Source of the DNA: Clostridia bacterium
GTDB lineage: Bacteria > Bacillota_A > Clostridia > UMGS1883
Assembly: GCA_017467965.1 (NCBI GenBank)
Contig: JAFUJZ010000030.1
Location: 27,466-91,465, forward strand
Length of the DNA stretch: 64,000 nucleotides
Direction of reading: 5' to 3'
The position numbers were made by a program, and so were the translations under genes. The notes beneath the pieces are model-generated. The model saw only the letters and a program-made list of their open reading frames with translations. It ran no database searches and was not told the DNA's origin. Each line of letters begins with the position of its first letter. Within the stretch, counting starts at the first letter, position 1. Shown here piece after piece: positions 1-8,532 of the stretch.

Positions 1-6
1 TTTGCG

Positions 7-531
7 ATGATATCTGTAGCTGTATTTTTCTTAGGACTTGTAACACTTGAAACTATAGGATTTTTAGTTTTCTCTTTACCGTCAGCCCTTTTTTTAATGA
101 TTTTTGGTATAATAGGTATTTTATCAAATAATAATTCATTGAAAAAGACTAACAAAAACTTGACTGTGCTTGAAAATGAACTTTTGAAGGCAGATGCGGA
201 TGTTAAGCAGTTACAGGACACACACAACAACGGACAGCTAATACGTATGGCGATTTGCCCTAATGAATGTAAAAATCCCGAAAATATGAGAGTATTTGTA
301 AATTTCTTTGAAACGGGAAGAGCAAGAAATTTGAACGAAGCAAAAAATCTTTTTGATGAATATATGTATCGCAAAAACATGCAGGATATTGCAAAACAAC
401 AGATGCAATATTCTTTTGATGCCCGAACGGCGGCATATGAAGCACGAGCAGCTGCGGAAAGAGCTGCAACAAACGCATCGAATGCAAGTACAGCAGCATC
501 TCGTGCAGAATTTTATACAAGATTTAAATAA
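7..531 (+). CDS. Hypothetical membrane-anchored coiled-coil protein (5' end may lie outside window)
   Basis: I do not recognise a family. The protein of about 174 residues starts with two hydrophobic stretches (roughly residues 1-18 and 22-40) that look like a membrane hairpin. A charged, heptad-like region follows at about 45-75, and the C-terminal third is Ala-rich and helical (EARAAAERAATNASNAS). The codons before the first ATG are open in the same frame up to the window edge and no ribosome site is visible, so the true start may lie upstream and this entry may be 5' partial. The downstream lipoprotein gene begins 34 nt after the stop, so the two are probably co-transcribed. The middle (RMAICPNECKNPENMRVFVNFF) may be a small folded domain. 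Function unknown. Confidence 0.6.
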   Translation: MISVAVFFLGLVTLETIGFLVFSLPSALFLMIFGIIGILSNNNSLKKTNKNLTVLENELLKADADVKQLQDTHNNGQLIRMAICPNECKNPENMRVFVNFFETGRARNLNEAKNLFDEYMYRKNMQDIAKQQMQYSFDARTAAYEARAAAERAATNASNASTAASRAEFYTRFK

Positions 532-565
532 ATTTACTTTGTAAAGAAAGGAAGTCAATTTAAAT

Positions 566-1354
566 ATGAAAAAGATTTGGGTATTGTTGATGTGCTTGGT
601 AATGTTATGTACATTGTCTGCTTGTAAAAACATTGAAAAAGCAGATGATGAAATAATTGAAGAAGAAACAACGCGTGCACATGAAAATGATGTTAAAAAA
701 GATCCCCTTGAAAATTTTGAATGGGTTTATGTTGACGGAGGGGTTGAAATTACAAAATACACCGGAAGTGATAAAAGTGTAATTGTTCCCGAAACTGTTG
801 AGAACAAAAAAGTTGTTTCTGTGGGTAATTCTTTTGACGGAAATATTGTAATAGAAAAACTAATTGTTCCCAAATATGTAAAAGAGCTTGAATTGACAGG
901 GTGTGATAATTTAAAGTATCTTGAGTGGGACGTAGAAGAAATTATACCATATCACTACTTTTATAATGAGCAAAAAATAACAATTCCCCAATCTGTTGAA
1001 GAAATTGTTTTACCCAACACAATAAGTTTTGATTTTAGTTATATACCAGAAGGAAGTAATCTCAAAAGAATTGAATTGCCAAATGCAAAGGCCATTAAAG
1101 GCAGTGCAACAATGCCTGCAACGTTGTATGAAATGATTGTTTCAGACGCGATTAAATATGTACGCTCTGATAATTATTCGGGAGAACATAGATTTATTTG
1201 TGCGGAAGAAAATGATATGTATGGAATTTTTGAGATGGCTTATGATCAGGTGTTTGGCTATGAAATGATTACGGACGAAAATATTGCGCGGATTTACTGT
1301 CATTTAGTAAATAAGGACCGTATTGTAGTAAATGGAAATCTTTATGAAAATTAA
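566..1354 (+). CDS. Lipoprotein with leucine-rich-repeat-like region
   Basis: This is a secreted lipoprotein of 262 residues. The N-terminus has a basic start, a hydrophobic core and a lipobox ending LSAC (Cys20), which marks signal-peptidase II cleavage and lipid anchoring on the outer face of the membrane. The mature part contains phrases such as KSVIVPETVENKKVVSVG and QSVEEIVLPNTI, which resemble BspA-type leucine-rich repeats (LRR_5) of anaerobe surface proteins; the repeats are irregular, so this is a family-level inference. The ATG at 566 follows an AAAGGAAG ribosome site by about 11 nt. A strong hairpin ends the transcript at once. It probably shares a transcript with the preceding membrane protein. 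A role in adhesion or protein binding is possible but not shown. Confidence 0.7.
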   Translation: MKKIWVLLMCLVMLCTLSACKNIEKADDEIIEEETTRAHENDVKKDPLENFEWVYVDGGVEITKYTGSDKSVIVPETVENKKVVSVGNSFDGNIVIEKLIVPKYVKELELTGCDNLKYLEWDVEEIIPYHYFYNEQKITIPQSVEEIVLPNTISFDFSYIPEGSNLKRIELPNAKAIKGSATMPATLYEMIVSDAIKYVRSDNYSGEHRFICAEENDMYGIFEMAYDQVFGYEMITDENIARIYCHLVNKDRIVVNGNLYEN

Positions 1355-1356
1355 CC

Positions 1357-1387
1357 AAAAAGCTGTTGCAATTGCAACAGCTTTTTT
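1357..1387. terminator. Bidirectional rho-independent terminator
   Basis: A perfect palindrome, AAAAAGCTGTTGCA followed by its reverse complement, has A and T runs on its two sides. It lies between the convergent lipoprotein gene and recG and overlaps the recG stop codon, so it can end both transcripts. Confidence 0.85.
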
Positions 1388-3428
1388 AAACCATAAATTC
1401 GTCTATATTGGAAAAGAGTGTTTCTGCCCTTCTTTTTAAAAGAGCGTTTTCTTCATCCGATAGTGTGGGGTCGCGCTGTAAGAGCTCCGTTACTGCATCA
1501 GAGCTCTTTTTGAGGGTTTCCATATCGAGTAGTGAAGAAATCTTCAAAGGAGGCAACCCGTGCTGGCGTGTACCGAAAAATTCGCCCGGACCACGAAGCT
1601 GCAGGTCTGTCTGGGATATAACAAAGCCGTCGTTTGTTTTTGTCATGATACCCATACGCTTTTTGATATCCTCGTCCATTGAAGAGGGAATAAGGATGCA
1701 ATAGCTTTTATCCTTGCCACGTCCTACTCTGCCTCGGAGCTGATGAAGCTGGCTGAGCCCGAAACGCTCAGCGTTTTCGATAATCATGAGGGTAGCTGAG
1801 GGCACATTTACACCGACTTCAATAACCGTTGTTGATACTAAAATATCGGTATCGCCAAAGGCAAAATCATTCATGATAGCATCTTTTTCGCTATCCTTCA
1901 TTTTGCCGTGAACAAGTCCCACCTTTACGTCGGAAAAAATATTATTGGCAAGGTTATCGCGGTAGGAAACCGCACTCTTTAAGTCAAGCTCTTCGTTTTC
2001 GTCAACCATTGGGCAGACAATATACACCTTGTGGTTTGAACTGACCTCCTTACGGATAAAGTTGTACATTCTTTCGCGGATATTTTCCCCTATACAGAAG
2101 GTGTCAACCTTTTCACGTCCGGGAGGAAGCTCGTTTATGATGCTTATATCTAAATCGCCGTAAATAATAAGTGCAAGTGTGCGTGGAATAGGGGTGGCCG
2201 TCATAACCAATATGTGGGGGTTGTTGCCCTTTGAAACGAGAGCACCGCGTTGCTTTACACCAAAACGATGCTGTTCATCGGTTATAGCAAGCCTGAGGTT
2301 TTTGAACACAACGCTGTCCTGGAAAAGTGCATGTGTACCTACAATAATGTCAATTTCACCGGACTGAAGCTTTTCGTATACAGCTTGCTTTTCTTTTTTT
2401 GTCATGCTACCTATAAGCAGTGCAGTTTTTATGTCCAAGGCTTCAAAAGTAGCCGAAACAGACTCATAATGCTGTCGGGCAAGTATGCTTGTAGGTGCCA
2501 TAAAGGCACTTTGTCCACCGTTTTTTACGCAAAGATACATCGCTACCATTGCAACCGCCGTTTTACCCGAGCCAACGTCACCTTGGACCAAGCGATTCAT
2601 GGGCGAAGAGGAGGTTAAATCGGATATAATTTCGTCAATAACCTTTTGCTGTGCGTTTGTAAGTGCAAAGGGAAAAAGTGATAAAATCGGCGAGATATCC
2701 GTCTCAGTAAACGGTGCTACAGAAGCTTTTTTTGCAACCTGCTTGCGCATATTGAGAGCAAGCTGTAAAAGAAACAGCTCCTCAAAGGCAAGACGACTGC
2801 GGGCAGAATCATAAGCGTCATAGTCAATGGGAAAATGAATGTTACGGACAGCATAATCGGCACGGCACAGGTTATAGCGTTCAATAATTGATTTTGGCAT
2901 AAAATCCTCAATAGAATCGCCTGCTACGTCAAGGCATTTTTTGATTGTGGAAACCATGACCTTTTGCGTGAGATTAGCGCAAAGACGGTATATGGGAACA
3001 ATGTTGCCTGTCACGTTATTGGTTCCGTAAGGCTCATAAATAGGGGTGATAATCTTTTTTTGTCCGTATTTATGTTCTATTTTACCGTAAAAGTTGTAGA
3101 AAGAGCCGACGCGGAAATTTTTCATAACATAAGGGTTGTTATAAAAAACTGCGGTGATAACTCCTGTGTCATCACGAAGAGGGAGGGAGTAAACGGCAAA
3201 GCCTTTACGTATGCGTCTGACCGTGGGTGCGGCACCCACAAGGGCTGTAATGCACGCAGTTTCACCGTCTGTTAAATCGGTAACTTTTTTTGTGATACGT
3301 CTGTCTTCCACCGAATATGGAAAATAGTAGAGCATATCACGCACGGTTTCAATACCCAAGGCAGAAAGCTTTTCTGCTCTTTGTTCTCCGATGCCTTTAA
3401 TTGTGGAAATACGGTCGTATAATGCCAT
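1386..3428 (-). CDS. recG: ATP-dependent DNA helicase RecG
   Basis: RecG remodels stalled replication forks and Holliday junctions in the cytoplasm. The protein has the full family layout in 680 residues: an N-terminal wedge domain with an OB fold, a helicase core with Walker A (GDVGSGKTAVA), a DEQH box (ITDEQHRFGVKQR) and motif III (MTATPIPRT), and a C-terminal helicase domain with QLRGRVGRGKDKSYC. A longer reading frame opens at a GTG at 3437, but that GTG is part of the ribosome site AGAAGGTG; the ATG at 3428, 6 nt after it, is the better start. The gene lies 92 nt downstream of the fakA-like gene on the same strand, as in other Firmicutes (yloU-yloV-recG neighbourhood). A hairpin between the two may reduce read-through. 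Confidence 0.95.
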   Translation of the reverse strand: MALYDRISTIKGIGEQRAEKLSALGIETVRDMLYYFPYSVEDRRITKKVTDLTDGETACITALVGAAPTVRRIRKGFAVYSLPLRDDTGVITAVFYNNPYVMKNFRVGSFYNFYGKIEHKYGQKKIITPIYEPYGTNNVTGNIVPIYRLCANLTQKVMVSTIKKCLDVAGDSIEDFMPKSIIERYNLCRADYAVRNIHFPIDYDAYDSARSRLAFEELFLLQLALNMRKQVAKKASVAPFTETDISPILSLFPFALTNAQQKVIDEIISDLTSSSPMNRLVQGDVGSGKTAVAMVAMYLCVKNGGQSAFMAPTSILARQHYESVSATFEALDIKTALLIGSMTKKEKQAVYEKLQSGEIDIIVGTHALFQDSVVFKNLRLAITDEQHRFGVKQRGALVSKGNNPHILVMTATPIPRTLALIIYGDLDISIINELPPGREKVDTFCIGENIRERMYNFIRKEVSSNHKVYIVCPMVDENEELDLKSAVSYRDNLANNIFSDVKVGLVHGKMKDSEKDAIMNDFAFGDTDILVSTTVIEVGVNVPSATLMIIENAERFGLSQLHQLRGRVGRGKDKSYCILIPSSMDEDIKKRMGIMTKTNDGFVISQTDLQLRGPGEFFGTRQHGLPPLKISSLLDMETLKKSSDAVTELLQRDPTLSDEENALLKRRAETLFSNIDEFMV

Positions 3429-3485
3429 ATGTATCACCTTCTTTCAAAAAGAGGTCAGTAATCAAATCATGTAGAATAAAAACAA

Positions 3486-3514
3486 GAAAAGGGAAACACG
3501 CGGTTTCCCTTTTT
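3486..3514 (-). terminator. Hairpin between fakA-like gene and recG
   Basis: An inverted repeat (AAAAGGGAAAC, 5-nt loop, GTTTCCCTTTT) lies a few bases after the fakA-like stop codon on the minus strand and is followed by a T-rich stretch. It reads as a terminator or a partial attenuator that lowers recG expression relative to the upstream genes. Confidence 0.65.
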
Positions 3515-3520
3515 TCGTTT

Positions 3521-5152
3521 TTATTCTACTGCGATGAAGTAGTAATATACCGGCTGTCCGCCGCTTCTTACGTATACATCACAATCGGGATACTTTTCTT
3601 CAAGTGCATCGCAAAGTGCTGCTGCATCATCTTCAGAAACATCTTCACCGTGGTAAACTGTGATGATTTCACTGTCTTCATCAACCATGTCATCGATAAG
3701 AGATGCGAAAGTTTCGTTAAGGTCAGGATTAACAATGGCAATCTTGCCTTCGCGCATACCGAGGTAGTCACCTTCGTGGATTTCCTTATCGTCAATAGAT
3801 GTATCACGTACTGCATGAGTGATACTGCCGCTCTTAACGAGCTGGATTGCTTCATTCATTGCATCAACGTTGTCTTCCAAGCTACCTTCGGGCAAGAAGC
3901 TTGTCATAGCTGTAATACCCTGAGGAATAGTCTTTGTTGGGATAACAGCTACGTTAACCTCAGCCAATTCAACTGCCTGTTCAGCGGCTAAGATAATGTT
4001 TTTGTTGTTGGGAAGAACGATAACGTTCTTTGCGTTAACCTGTTCAACAGCGGCAAGAATATCGTCTGTTGAGGGGTTCATTGTCTGACCGCCGCGGATA
4101 ACATAGGATACACCGAGCTCTGTAAATACTTCGGCAATACCTTCGCCTGCGGAAACAGAAATAACTGCAAGCTCCTTCATGGGGCCTTTCTGTGCGGGAG
4201 CACTGTCAGCCTCTGCAATAATGTTGGAGTGCTGATAACGCATGTTATCAATCTTTATGTTGATAAGCTGACCAAGCTTTACAGCCTGTTCAAGAACAAA
4301 ACCGGGGTTATTTGTATGAATATGAACCTTTACGATTTCATCCTCTTCGATAACAAGCATACAGTCGCCTGTGGGGGCAATCTTATCACGGAAAGCATTT
4401 GCGTTTGTTTTAACATCGTACTTTTCGATGATGAATTCAGTACAATAGCCGAATTCGATATCATCGGGGTCAACAGCCTGCTGTGCACCGCTTGCCATAG
4501 CAGGGGAAGTGGTTGAAGGTGCATCGGAAAGAGATACAGCGTTGCCGTCAAGAGCGGACTCCATACCTTCAAAAATGCACAACAAACCTTTACCGCCCGC
4601 GTCAACTACGCCTGCCTGCTTAAGCTGAGGAAGCATTTCGGGTGTCTGATCAAGAGCGATGTTACCTTCCTTCATGATGATTTTGAAGAATTCATTAAAG
4701 GAAGCAGCTTCGCTATTTTCTACCCCTGCTGTTGCCATGAAGCGGATTACAGTGAGGATTGTACCTTCTGTAGGCTTCATAACAGCCTGATAAGCTGTGT
4801 CACAGCCTTTTTTTACTGCTACAGCAAAATCAGCGGGAGTGATAGTTTCCTTGCCTGTAAGGCCAAGGGAAATACCGCGGAAAATCTGAGAAAGGATAAC
4901 ACCGGAGTTACCTCTTGCACCACGGAGTGTAGCCTTTGCAACAGCCTGCGCTACATCGGAAACCGAGGAAAATTCCTTGACAGAGATATCCTTTGCGGCA
5001 GACATAAATGTAAGAGCCATGTTTGTACCTGTGTCACCGTCCGGAACAGGGAAAACGTTGAGAGCATCAACGTATGCTTTGTTTTCATTTAACTTATTTG
5101 CGGCAGAAAGAATCATGTTTTTATAAATTGCCGCATTAATAGCCTTCATCAT
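3521..5152 (-). CDS. fakA: FakA/YloV-type DAK domain kinase
   Basis: FakA is the ATP-binding subunit that phosphorylates fatty acids held by FakB (DegV) proteins, feeding exogenous fatty acids into phospholipid synthesis. The 543-residue protein has the N-terminal DhaL (DAK2) domain with the nucleotide/Mg-binding motif FPVPDGDTGTNM at about residues 34-45 and the conserved RGARGNSGVILSQ, a middle domain with EFIIEKY and the HIHTNNPG signature, and a C-terminal DegV-like domain ending in GGQPVYYYFIAVE. Length and layout match the YloV family. It begins 21 nt after the asp23 gene behind a GGGGGAG ribosome site, so the two form one operon. No FakB gene is seen in the window. The FakA role is inferred from the family. 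Confidence 0.88.
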   Translation of the reverse strand: MMKAINAAIYKNMILSAANKLNENKAYVDALNVFPVPDGDTGTNMALTFMSAAKDISVKEFSSVSDVAQAVAKATLRGARGNSGVILSQIFRGISLGLTGKETITPADFAVAVKKGCDTAYQAVMKPTEGTILTVIRFMATAGVENSEAASFNEFFKIIMKEGNIALDQTPEMLPQLKQAGVVDAGGKGLLCIFEGMESALDGNAVSLSDAPSTTSPAMASGAQQAVDPDDIEFGYCTEFIIEKYDVKTNANAFRDKIAPTGDCMLVIEEDEIVKVHIHTNNPGFVLEQAVKLGQLINIKIDNMRYQHSNIIAEADSAPAQKGPMKELAVISVSAGEGIAEVFTELGVSYVIRGGQTMNPSTDDILAAVEQVNAKNVIVLPNNKNIILAAEQAVELAEVNVAVIPTKTIPQGITAMTSFLPEGSLEDNVDAMNEAIQLVKSGSITHAVRDTSIDDKEIHEGDYLGMREGKIAIVNPDLNETFASLIDDMVDEDSEIITVYHGEDVSEDDAAALCDALEEKYPDCDVYVRSGGQPVYYYFIAVE

Positions 5153-5173
5153 AACTGAGTAACTCCCCCTATC

Positions 5174-5533
5174 TTATTCGTTTGCAACACGCATGCCTTC
5201 AACGTATACGTTAACTTCCTTTACGTCAAAGCCTGTCATGGCAGAAACCTGATAGCTTACGTTGTGCATAATGCTTTCGCAGATTGCGGAAACATTGACA
5301 CCGTACTGAACCATGATGTGCATGTCAATAATAATGGAGTTGTCCTCAACTTCAACTTTGATACCCTTGGAAAGAGAGCCAACCTTAAGGAGGCTTACAA
5401 TACCGTCCTTTGTATTTCTGACAGCCATACCTACAACACCGTAGCAGTTGTTGGCAACGGCACCTGCGATGTTAGCGATAACGGAATTACTGATAACGAT
5501 ATCGCCGTAATTGTTTTCAATTTTAGCAGCCAT
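5174..5533 (-). CDS. Asp23/Gls24 family envelope stress protein (YloU-like)
   Basis: This 119-residue protein belongs to the Asp23/Gls24 (YloU) family: it opens with ENNYGDIVISNSVIANIAGAVANNCYGVVGM, carries the conserved central hydrophobic strands (NSIIIDMHIMVQYGVNV) and ends with DVKEVNVYVEGMRV, the usual family finish. Asp23 proteins form abundant membrane-associated assemblies in staphylococci, and YloU is routinely linked to YloV in Firmicutes. The start ATG at 5533 sits 7 nt after GGAGG. It is the first gene of the asp23-fakA operon and has a good sigma-A promoter just upstream. A link to fatty-acid use or envelope maintenance is inferred from the conserved neighbourhood. Confidence 0.9.
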   Translation of the reverse strand: MAAKIENNYGDIVISNSVIANIAGAVANNCYGVVGMAVRNTKDGIVSLLKVGSLSKGIKVEVEDNSIIIDMHIMVQYGVNVSAICESIMHNVSYQVSAMTGFDVKEVNVYVEGMRVANE

Positions 5534-5564
5534 AAATAGACCTCCAATCTACATACTATAATTT

Positions 5565-5594
5565 ATTATACATCATTTTACTATCCAATGTCAA
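5565..5594 (-). promoter_or_regulatory. Sigma-A promoter of asp23-fakA(-recG)
   Basis: On the minus strand TTGACA (5594-5589) and TATAAT (5570-5565) are separated by 18 bp. The -35 box lies just downstream of, and partly within, the end of the upstream ATPase gene, and the predicted transcript starts about 25 nt before the asp23 ATG. Confidence 0.75.
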
Positions 5595-7239
5595 CAAAAT
5601 TGCAATTTAATTGATTGAAGTAATCGTTTTTTCGGTTTGTAAAAACGATTACCTGTCTCTTTTTTGCAACGTTACTCAAAAGGTCAAATATCGCCTTTTC
5701 GCGCCACTTATCCGAACCGAGGAAGGGATCATCCATAATTATGGGAAAATCTTTGTCGTAAAGAAACTCGGAAAGTGCTATACGGAAGCAAAGGTAAACC
5801 TCCTGGCGAAAACCGAAGGAAAAAGACGACAAATTCCTGGGGAGTGGGTCTTTGACGGAAATGGAAAGAGGATTTTTGTTGTTTTCGGCATCCATTATAA
5901 GAGTAACATCGCGGTTTTCTTTGGGAGCAATAAGGGAAAGATATTCCATTGCTTTTTTTGAAACTGCGGGCGTAAAATCTTCACTGAAACGCTCTGACGC
6001 ATAGCCGATAGCCTCAATTGCGGCGTCAATAGCCTCAACCTTAATACTCATTTCACTACAGAGCTTTTTGGTGTAGGATAATTCTGCCTCAATTTCGTCA
6101 ATTGAACGGTAAGACGCATCAAAAACCATTTTCTCGAGAGAATGAAGAGCATCCTGCTCTGATAAAAGCGTTTTTTGCAACTCACTTATCTTTTGGTGTG
6201 TTAAAGATATTTTTTCGGATATTTTGGCTTTGTCTTCACGCAGTTTTTCAAGGTCAGTAAGTGATTCTTTGTATACCGATGTGTCAGCCTCTTCGGCATT
6301 ATTGCTCTTTTTTTGATTGATAAAAAGTTTTGATAATAAATATGCTAAAAGAGGAAGCGGAGATGCAAAAATGAGCGGTTTAAAGAAGAGAAAACCTATA
6401 ATAAACAAGCTAAGTGTGCATATGGTATACAGTACGGGATATTTGACAGAGGTTTTTTCAGGCTTTTTATCGTTTTTTACAGGAGAGAGAGAAGCGATAT
6501 AGTCCTTTTGCTGGGAAATACTCTCTCCAATCTCGTTATCCTCCACGGCGTAAGACACTATATTATTTTCAAGTGTAGCAATTTGTTCTTTGAGAGCTAT
6601 GATAGTTTCTTCCTTATTATTAATATCAGCTCTGCGTGCGGACAGGTCGTTTTCGGCAAGACGTGCTATTGCCAACTCGTTTTCAAGGTCGGTCACCTTG
6701 ATTTTTGCTTGTTGCAAGGCTCCATTTGTACCGCGCTGTCTGACGTAATGCTTTTTCTGCTCGGAAAGATAGGCTATAGCCTCTTGAGCGTTTACGTTTT
6801 CGTCACCTGACGCCATAATGTTGGATATACGCGCATCCATGCCACTGGTTTTGCCGAAATCAGCGGCTTTGCCCTCTGCACAGTATACACTTTTGCGGAA
6901 AGTTTCCCTATCGGGAATGATATCGGAAAGAGAGATATCCGGCTCTGTTTGCAAACTGTCAGCTTTGGGTGTGGCGCCGAAGGTGCGGTAAATTGTATAG
7001 TCCTTTGAGTTATGGTTTATTGTCATAGTGCCAGAGGGGGCTGTTTTATCCCATGGGAAATATTTCCCCCTGTCTTTGTCGTGGGCGGGGTACGAGTAGA
7101 GCATTGCTTCAATAAATGCCGAAATTGTGGACTTTCCACTCTCATTTGTGCCGTAGATAATGTTAAGATTATCTGAAAGTGAAATCTCTTTGTTTTTTAA
7201 TTTTCCGAAGGAAAGAAGGTTTAGCTTTTTTATAATCAT
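5581..7239 (-). CDS. SbcC/YhaN-like ATPase with central membrane hairpin
   Basis: This is an SMC/Rad50-type ATPase, the likely partner of the adjacent metallophosphoesterase in DNA end processing. Walker A is GTNESGKST (residues 30-38). Near the C-terminus are an ABC-signature-like FSFGFRQEVYLC and a Walker B with IIMDDPFLGSDK, followed by QVIVFTNR. At 552 residues it is far shorter than Bacillus YhaN, and the coiled-coil arms are interrupted by a hydrophobic pair at about 267-307 instead of a zinc hook. The longest frame starts at a TTG at 7269, but the ATG at 7239 overlaps the upstream stop as ATGA and has a GGAAG site, so it is the likely start. Tight coupling to the nuclease gene supports a two-subunit complex, possibly tethered to the membrane. 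Confidence 0.85.
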   Translation of the reverse strand: MIIKKLNLLSFGKLKNKEISLSDNLNIIYGTNESGKSTISAFIEAMLYSYPAHDKDRGKYFPWDKTAPSGTMTINHNSKDYTIYRTFGATPKADSLQTEPDISLSDIIPDRETFRKSVYCAEGKAADFGKTSGMDARISNIMASGDENVNAQEAIAYLSEQKKHYVRQRGTNGALQQAKIKVTDLENELAIARLAENDLSARRADINNKEETIIALKEQIATLENNIVSYAVEDNEIGESISQQKDYIASLSPVKNDKKPEKTSVKYPVLYTICTLSLFIIGFLFFKPLIFASPLPLLAYLLSKLFINQKKSNNAEEADTSVYKESLTDLEKLREDKAKISEKISLTHQKISELQKTLLSEQDALHSLEKMVFDASYRSIDEIEAELSYTKKLCSEMSIKVEAIDAAIEAIGYASERFSEDFTPAVSKKAMEYLSLIAPKENRDVTLIMDAENNKNPLSISVKDPLPRNLSSFSFGFRQEVYLCFRIALSEFLYDKDFPIIMDDPFLGSDKWREKAIFDLLSNVAKKRQVIVFTNRKNDYFNQLNCNFVDIG

Positions 7240-8249
7240 AAGTCTTCCTTCACTCCTTTCAGAGCCCAAACGCCGTATTTGTATGCAAGAGAGGCAACCT
7301 CGCCGTCGTAGTTTTTGTTCAGATAGTCAGAGAAAAAGCGATAAATGCTACTTTGGGAAATATCGGTGTCGATGCGGGTGTTGTCCTTGATGCTGACATA
7401 AAACGCTTTTTCCGAAAGATAAGAGGTTATATAGTCAATATTGGGCATAAAACCTTCTTTTAATGTGCCTGTCAGGTTGATGCGGTATATGCCGTCTGCA
7501 ATTTTTGCCATTAGTGCATCAGAAAGCGCCATTGATGAATCAAAGGGCGACACATCGAAGTCTAAAATAGTGTACACCCGTGAAGAGGAGGGGATGAAAT
7601 CAAGCTTTAAGCCGCAAGAAATATCAGCAAAGATAAAGCCTTTTTCACCACTTTCATCAAAACCGCCACCGTCATGGCAGCCGGGGTATACAATATTGCT
7701 TTCTCGAAAATGCGTGTGCACATGACCGAGGGCGACGTAATCGTATCCGTATGAGAGAAGTTTTGCCTTATCTAAGGGGTTATATTCACTAGCTTGAGAA
7801 AGATCACCATGGAGGACGAGTATGTTTTTGTAATGAGGGTCGGGAGAGGGAATGCTTTGTGATAAAAAAGCAGTCTCTGACGTAAATGACGCACCCGTTA
7901 CAGCAACATCTTTGAAAATAATACGCTCAAAATTATTGGGGAAAATGTGTACATTTCCCGGGAAATTGAAATTCGATATACCGTAGTCATGATTACCAAG
8001 TGCAATAAACACGGGAATATTGCCTAATTTTTCGAATTCCTTTATGCAAAAGTTAATAGCAGATGCAGAAGGTGTGGGGGAGTGGAAAAGGTCGCCCGAA
8101 ATAATAAGCATATTGGCATTTTTGGTGGTATAATCTATTATTTTTGAAAAAGACGAGCGTCTCTCGGCTTTTCGCACGGTGGACTTGCCTTGAGGCAAAG
8201 AGTTAAGCGGCATGTCCAGATGATTGTCGGCAGTGTGCACAAAACGCAT
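7236..8249 (-). CDS. SbcD/YhaO-like metallophosphoesterase (DNA exonuclease)
   Basis: This 337-residue protein is a calcineurin-like metallophosphoesterase of the SbcD/Mre11 group. The metal-binding motifs appear in order: HTADNHLD (residues 5-12), ISGDLFHS, ALGNHDYG, LVLHGDL and ALGHVHTH. The family cuts DNA ends with Mn2+ and works with an SbcC/Rad50-type ATPase; that partner follows directly with a 4-bp ATGA overlap. The start ATG at 8249 lies 7 nt after AAGGAG. The C-terminal part (about 240-337) is the capping/partner-binding region and is less conserved. The usual HTADWHLG first motif is HTADNHLD here, as in YhaO-type proteins, which suggests the YhaO subgroup rather than classic SbcD. 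Confidence 0.88.
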   Translation of the reverse strand: MRFVHTADNHLDMPLNSLPQGKSTVRKAERRSSFSKIIDYTTKNANMLIISGDLFHSPTPSASAINFCIKEFEKLGNIPVFIALGNHDYGISNFNFPGNVHIFPNNFERIIFKDVAVTGASFTSETAFLSQSIPSPDPHYKNILVLHGDLSQASEYNPLDKAKLLSYGYDYVALGHVHTHFRESNIVYPGCHDGGGFDESGEKGFIFADISCGLKLDFIPSSSRVYTILDFDVSPFDSSMALSDALMAKIADGIYRINLTGTLKEGFMPNIDYITSYLSEKAFYVSIKDNTRIDTDISQSSIYRFFSDYLNKNYDGEVASLAYKYGVWALKGVKEDL

Positions 8250-8463
8250 TCAAAGCACTCCTTGGGTTTTGAAAAATAGTATGAGTTTCTTCCTATTATA
8301 TAGGTGGTTATTTTGAAACTGTTATAATATGATAATAACATAACAAAAATGCAATGTCAAAGTTTTGGTAATATAAGTGTAAAAAATTTATGAATCGGGG
8401 GTTGATTTTAGGCAATTTGTTAAAAAATTTTTTAAATTCTTGGTCAAAAGTTATAAAAAAGTC

Positions 8464-8492
8464 TTGAAGTTTTTAAAATATTTGTGTATAAT
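8464..8492 (+). promoter_or_regulatory. Sigma-A promoter of the large solute-binding/permease operon
   Basis: TTGAAG (8464-8469) and a perfect TATAAT (8487-8492) are 17 bp apart, about 40 nt before the first gene. The rest of the 8250-8532 gap is AT-rich, with no other feature I can support. Confidence 0.75.
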
Positions 8493-8532
8493 GAAAGAAG
8501 TAGTAATATATTATAGGAGGAAGTGTGAAAAA

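Noticed and set aside
3429..3437. GTG start for recG and similar early GTG starts at 15598, 32191 and 33560
   Set aside because: In each case the GTG is part of the ribosome site itself (AGGTG), and an ATG or GTG follows at normal spacing.
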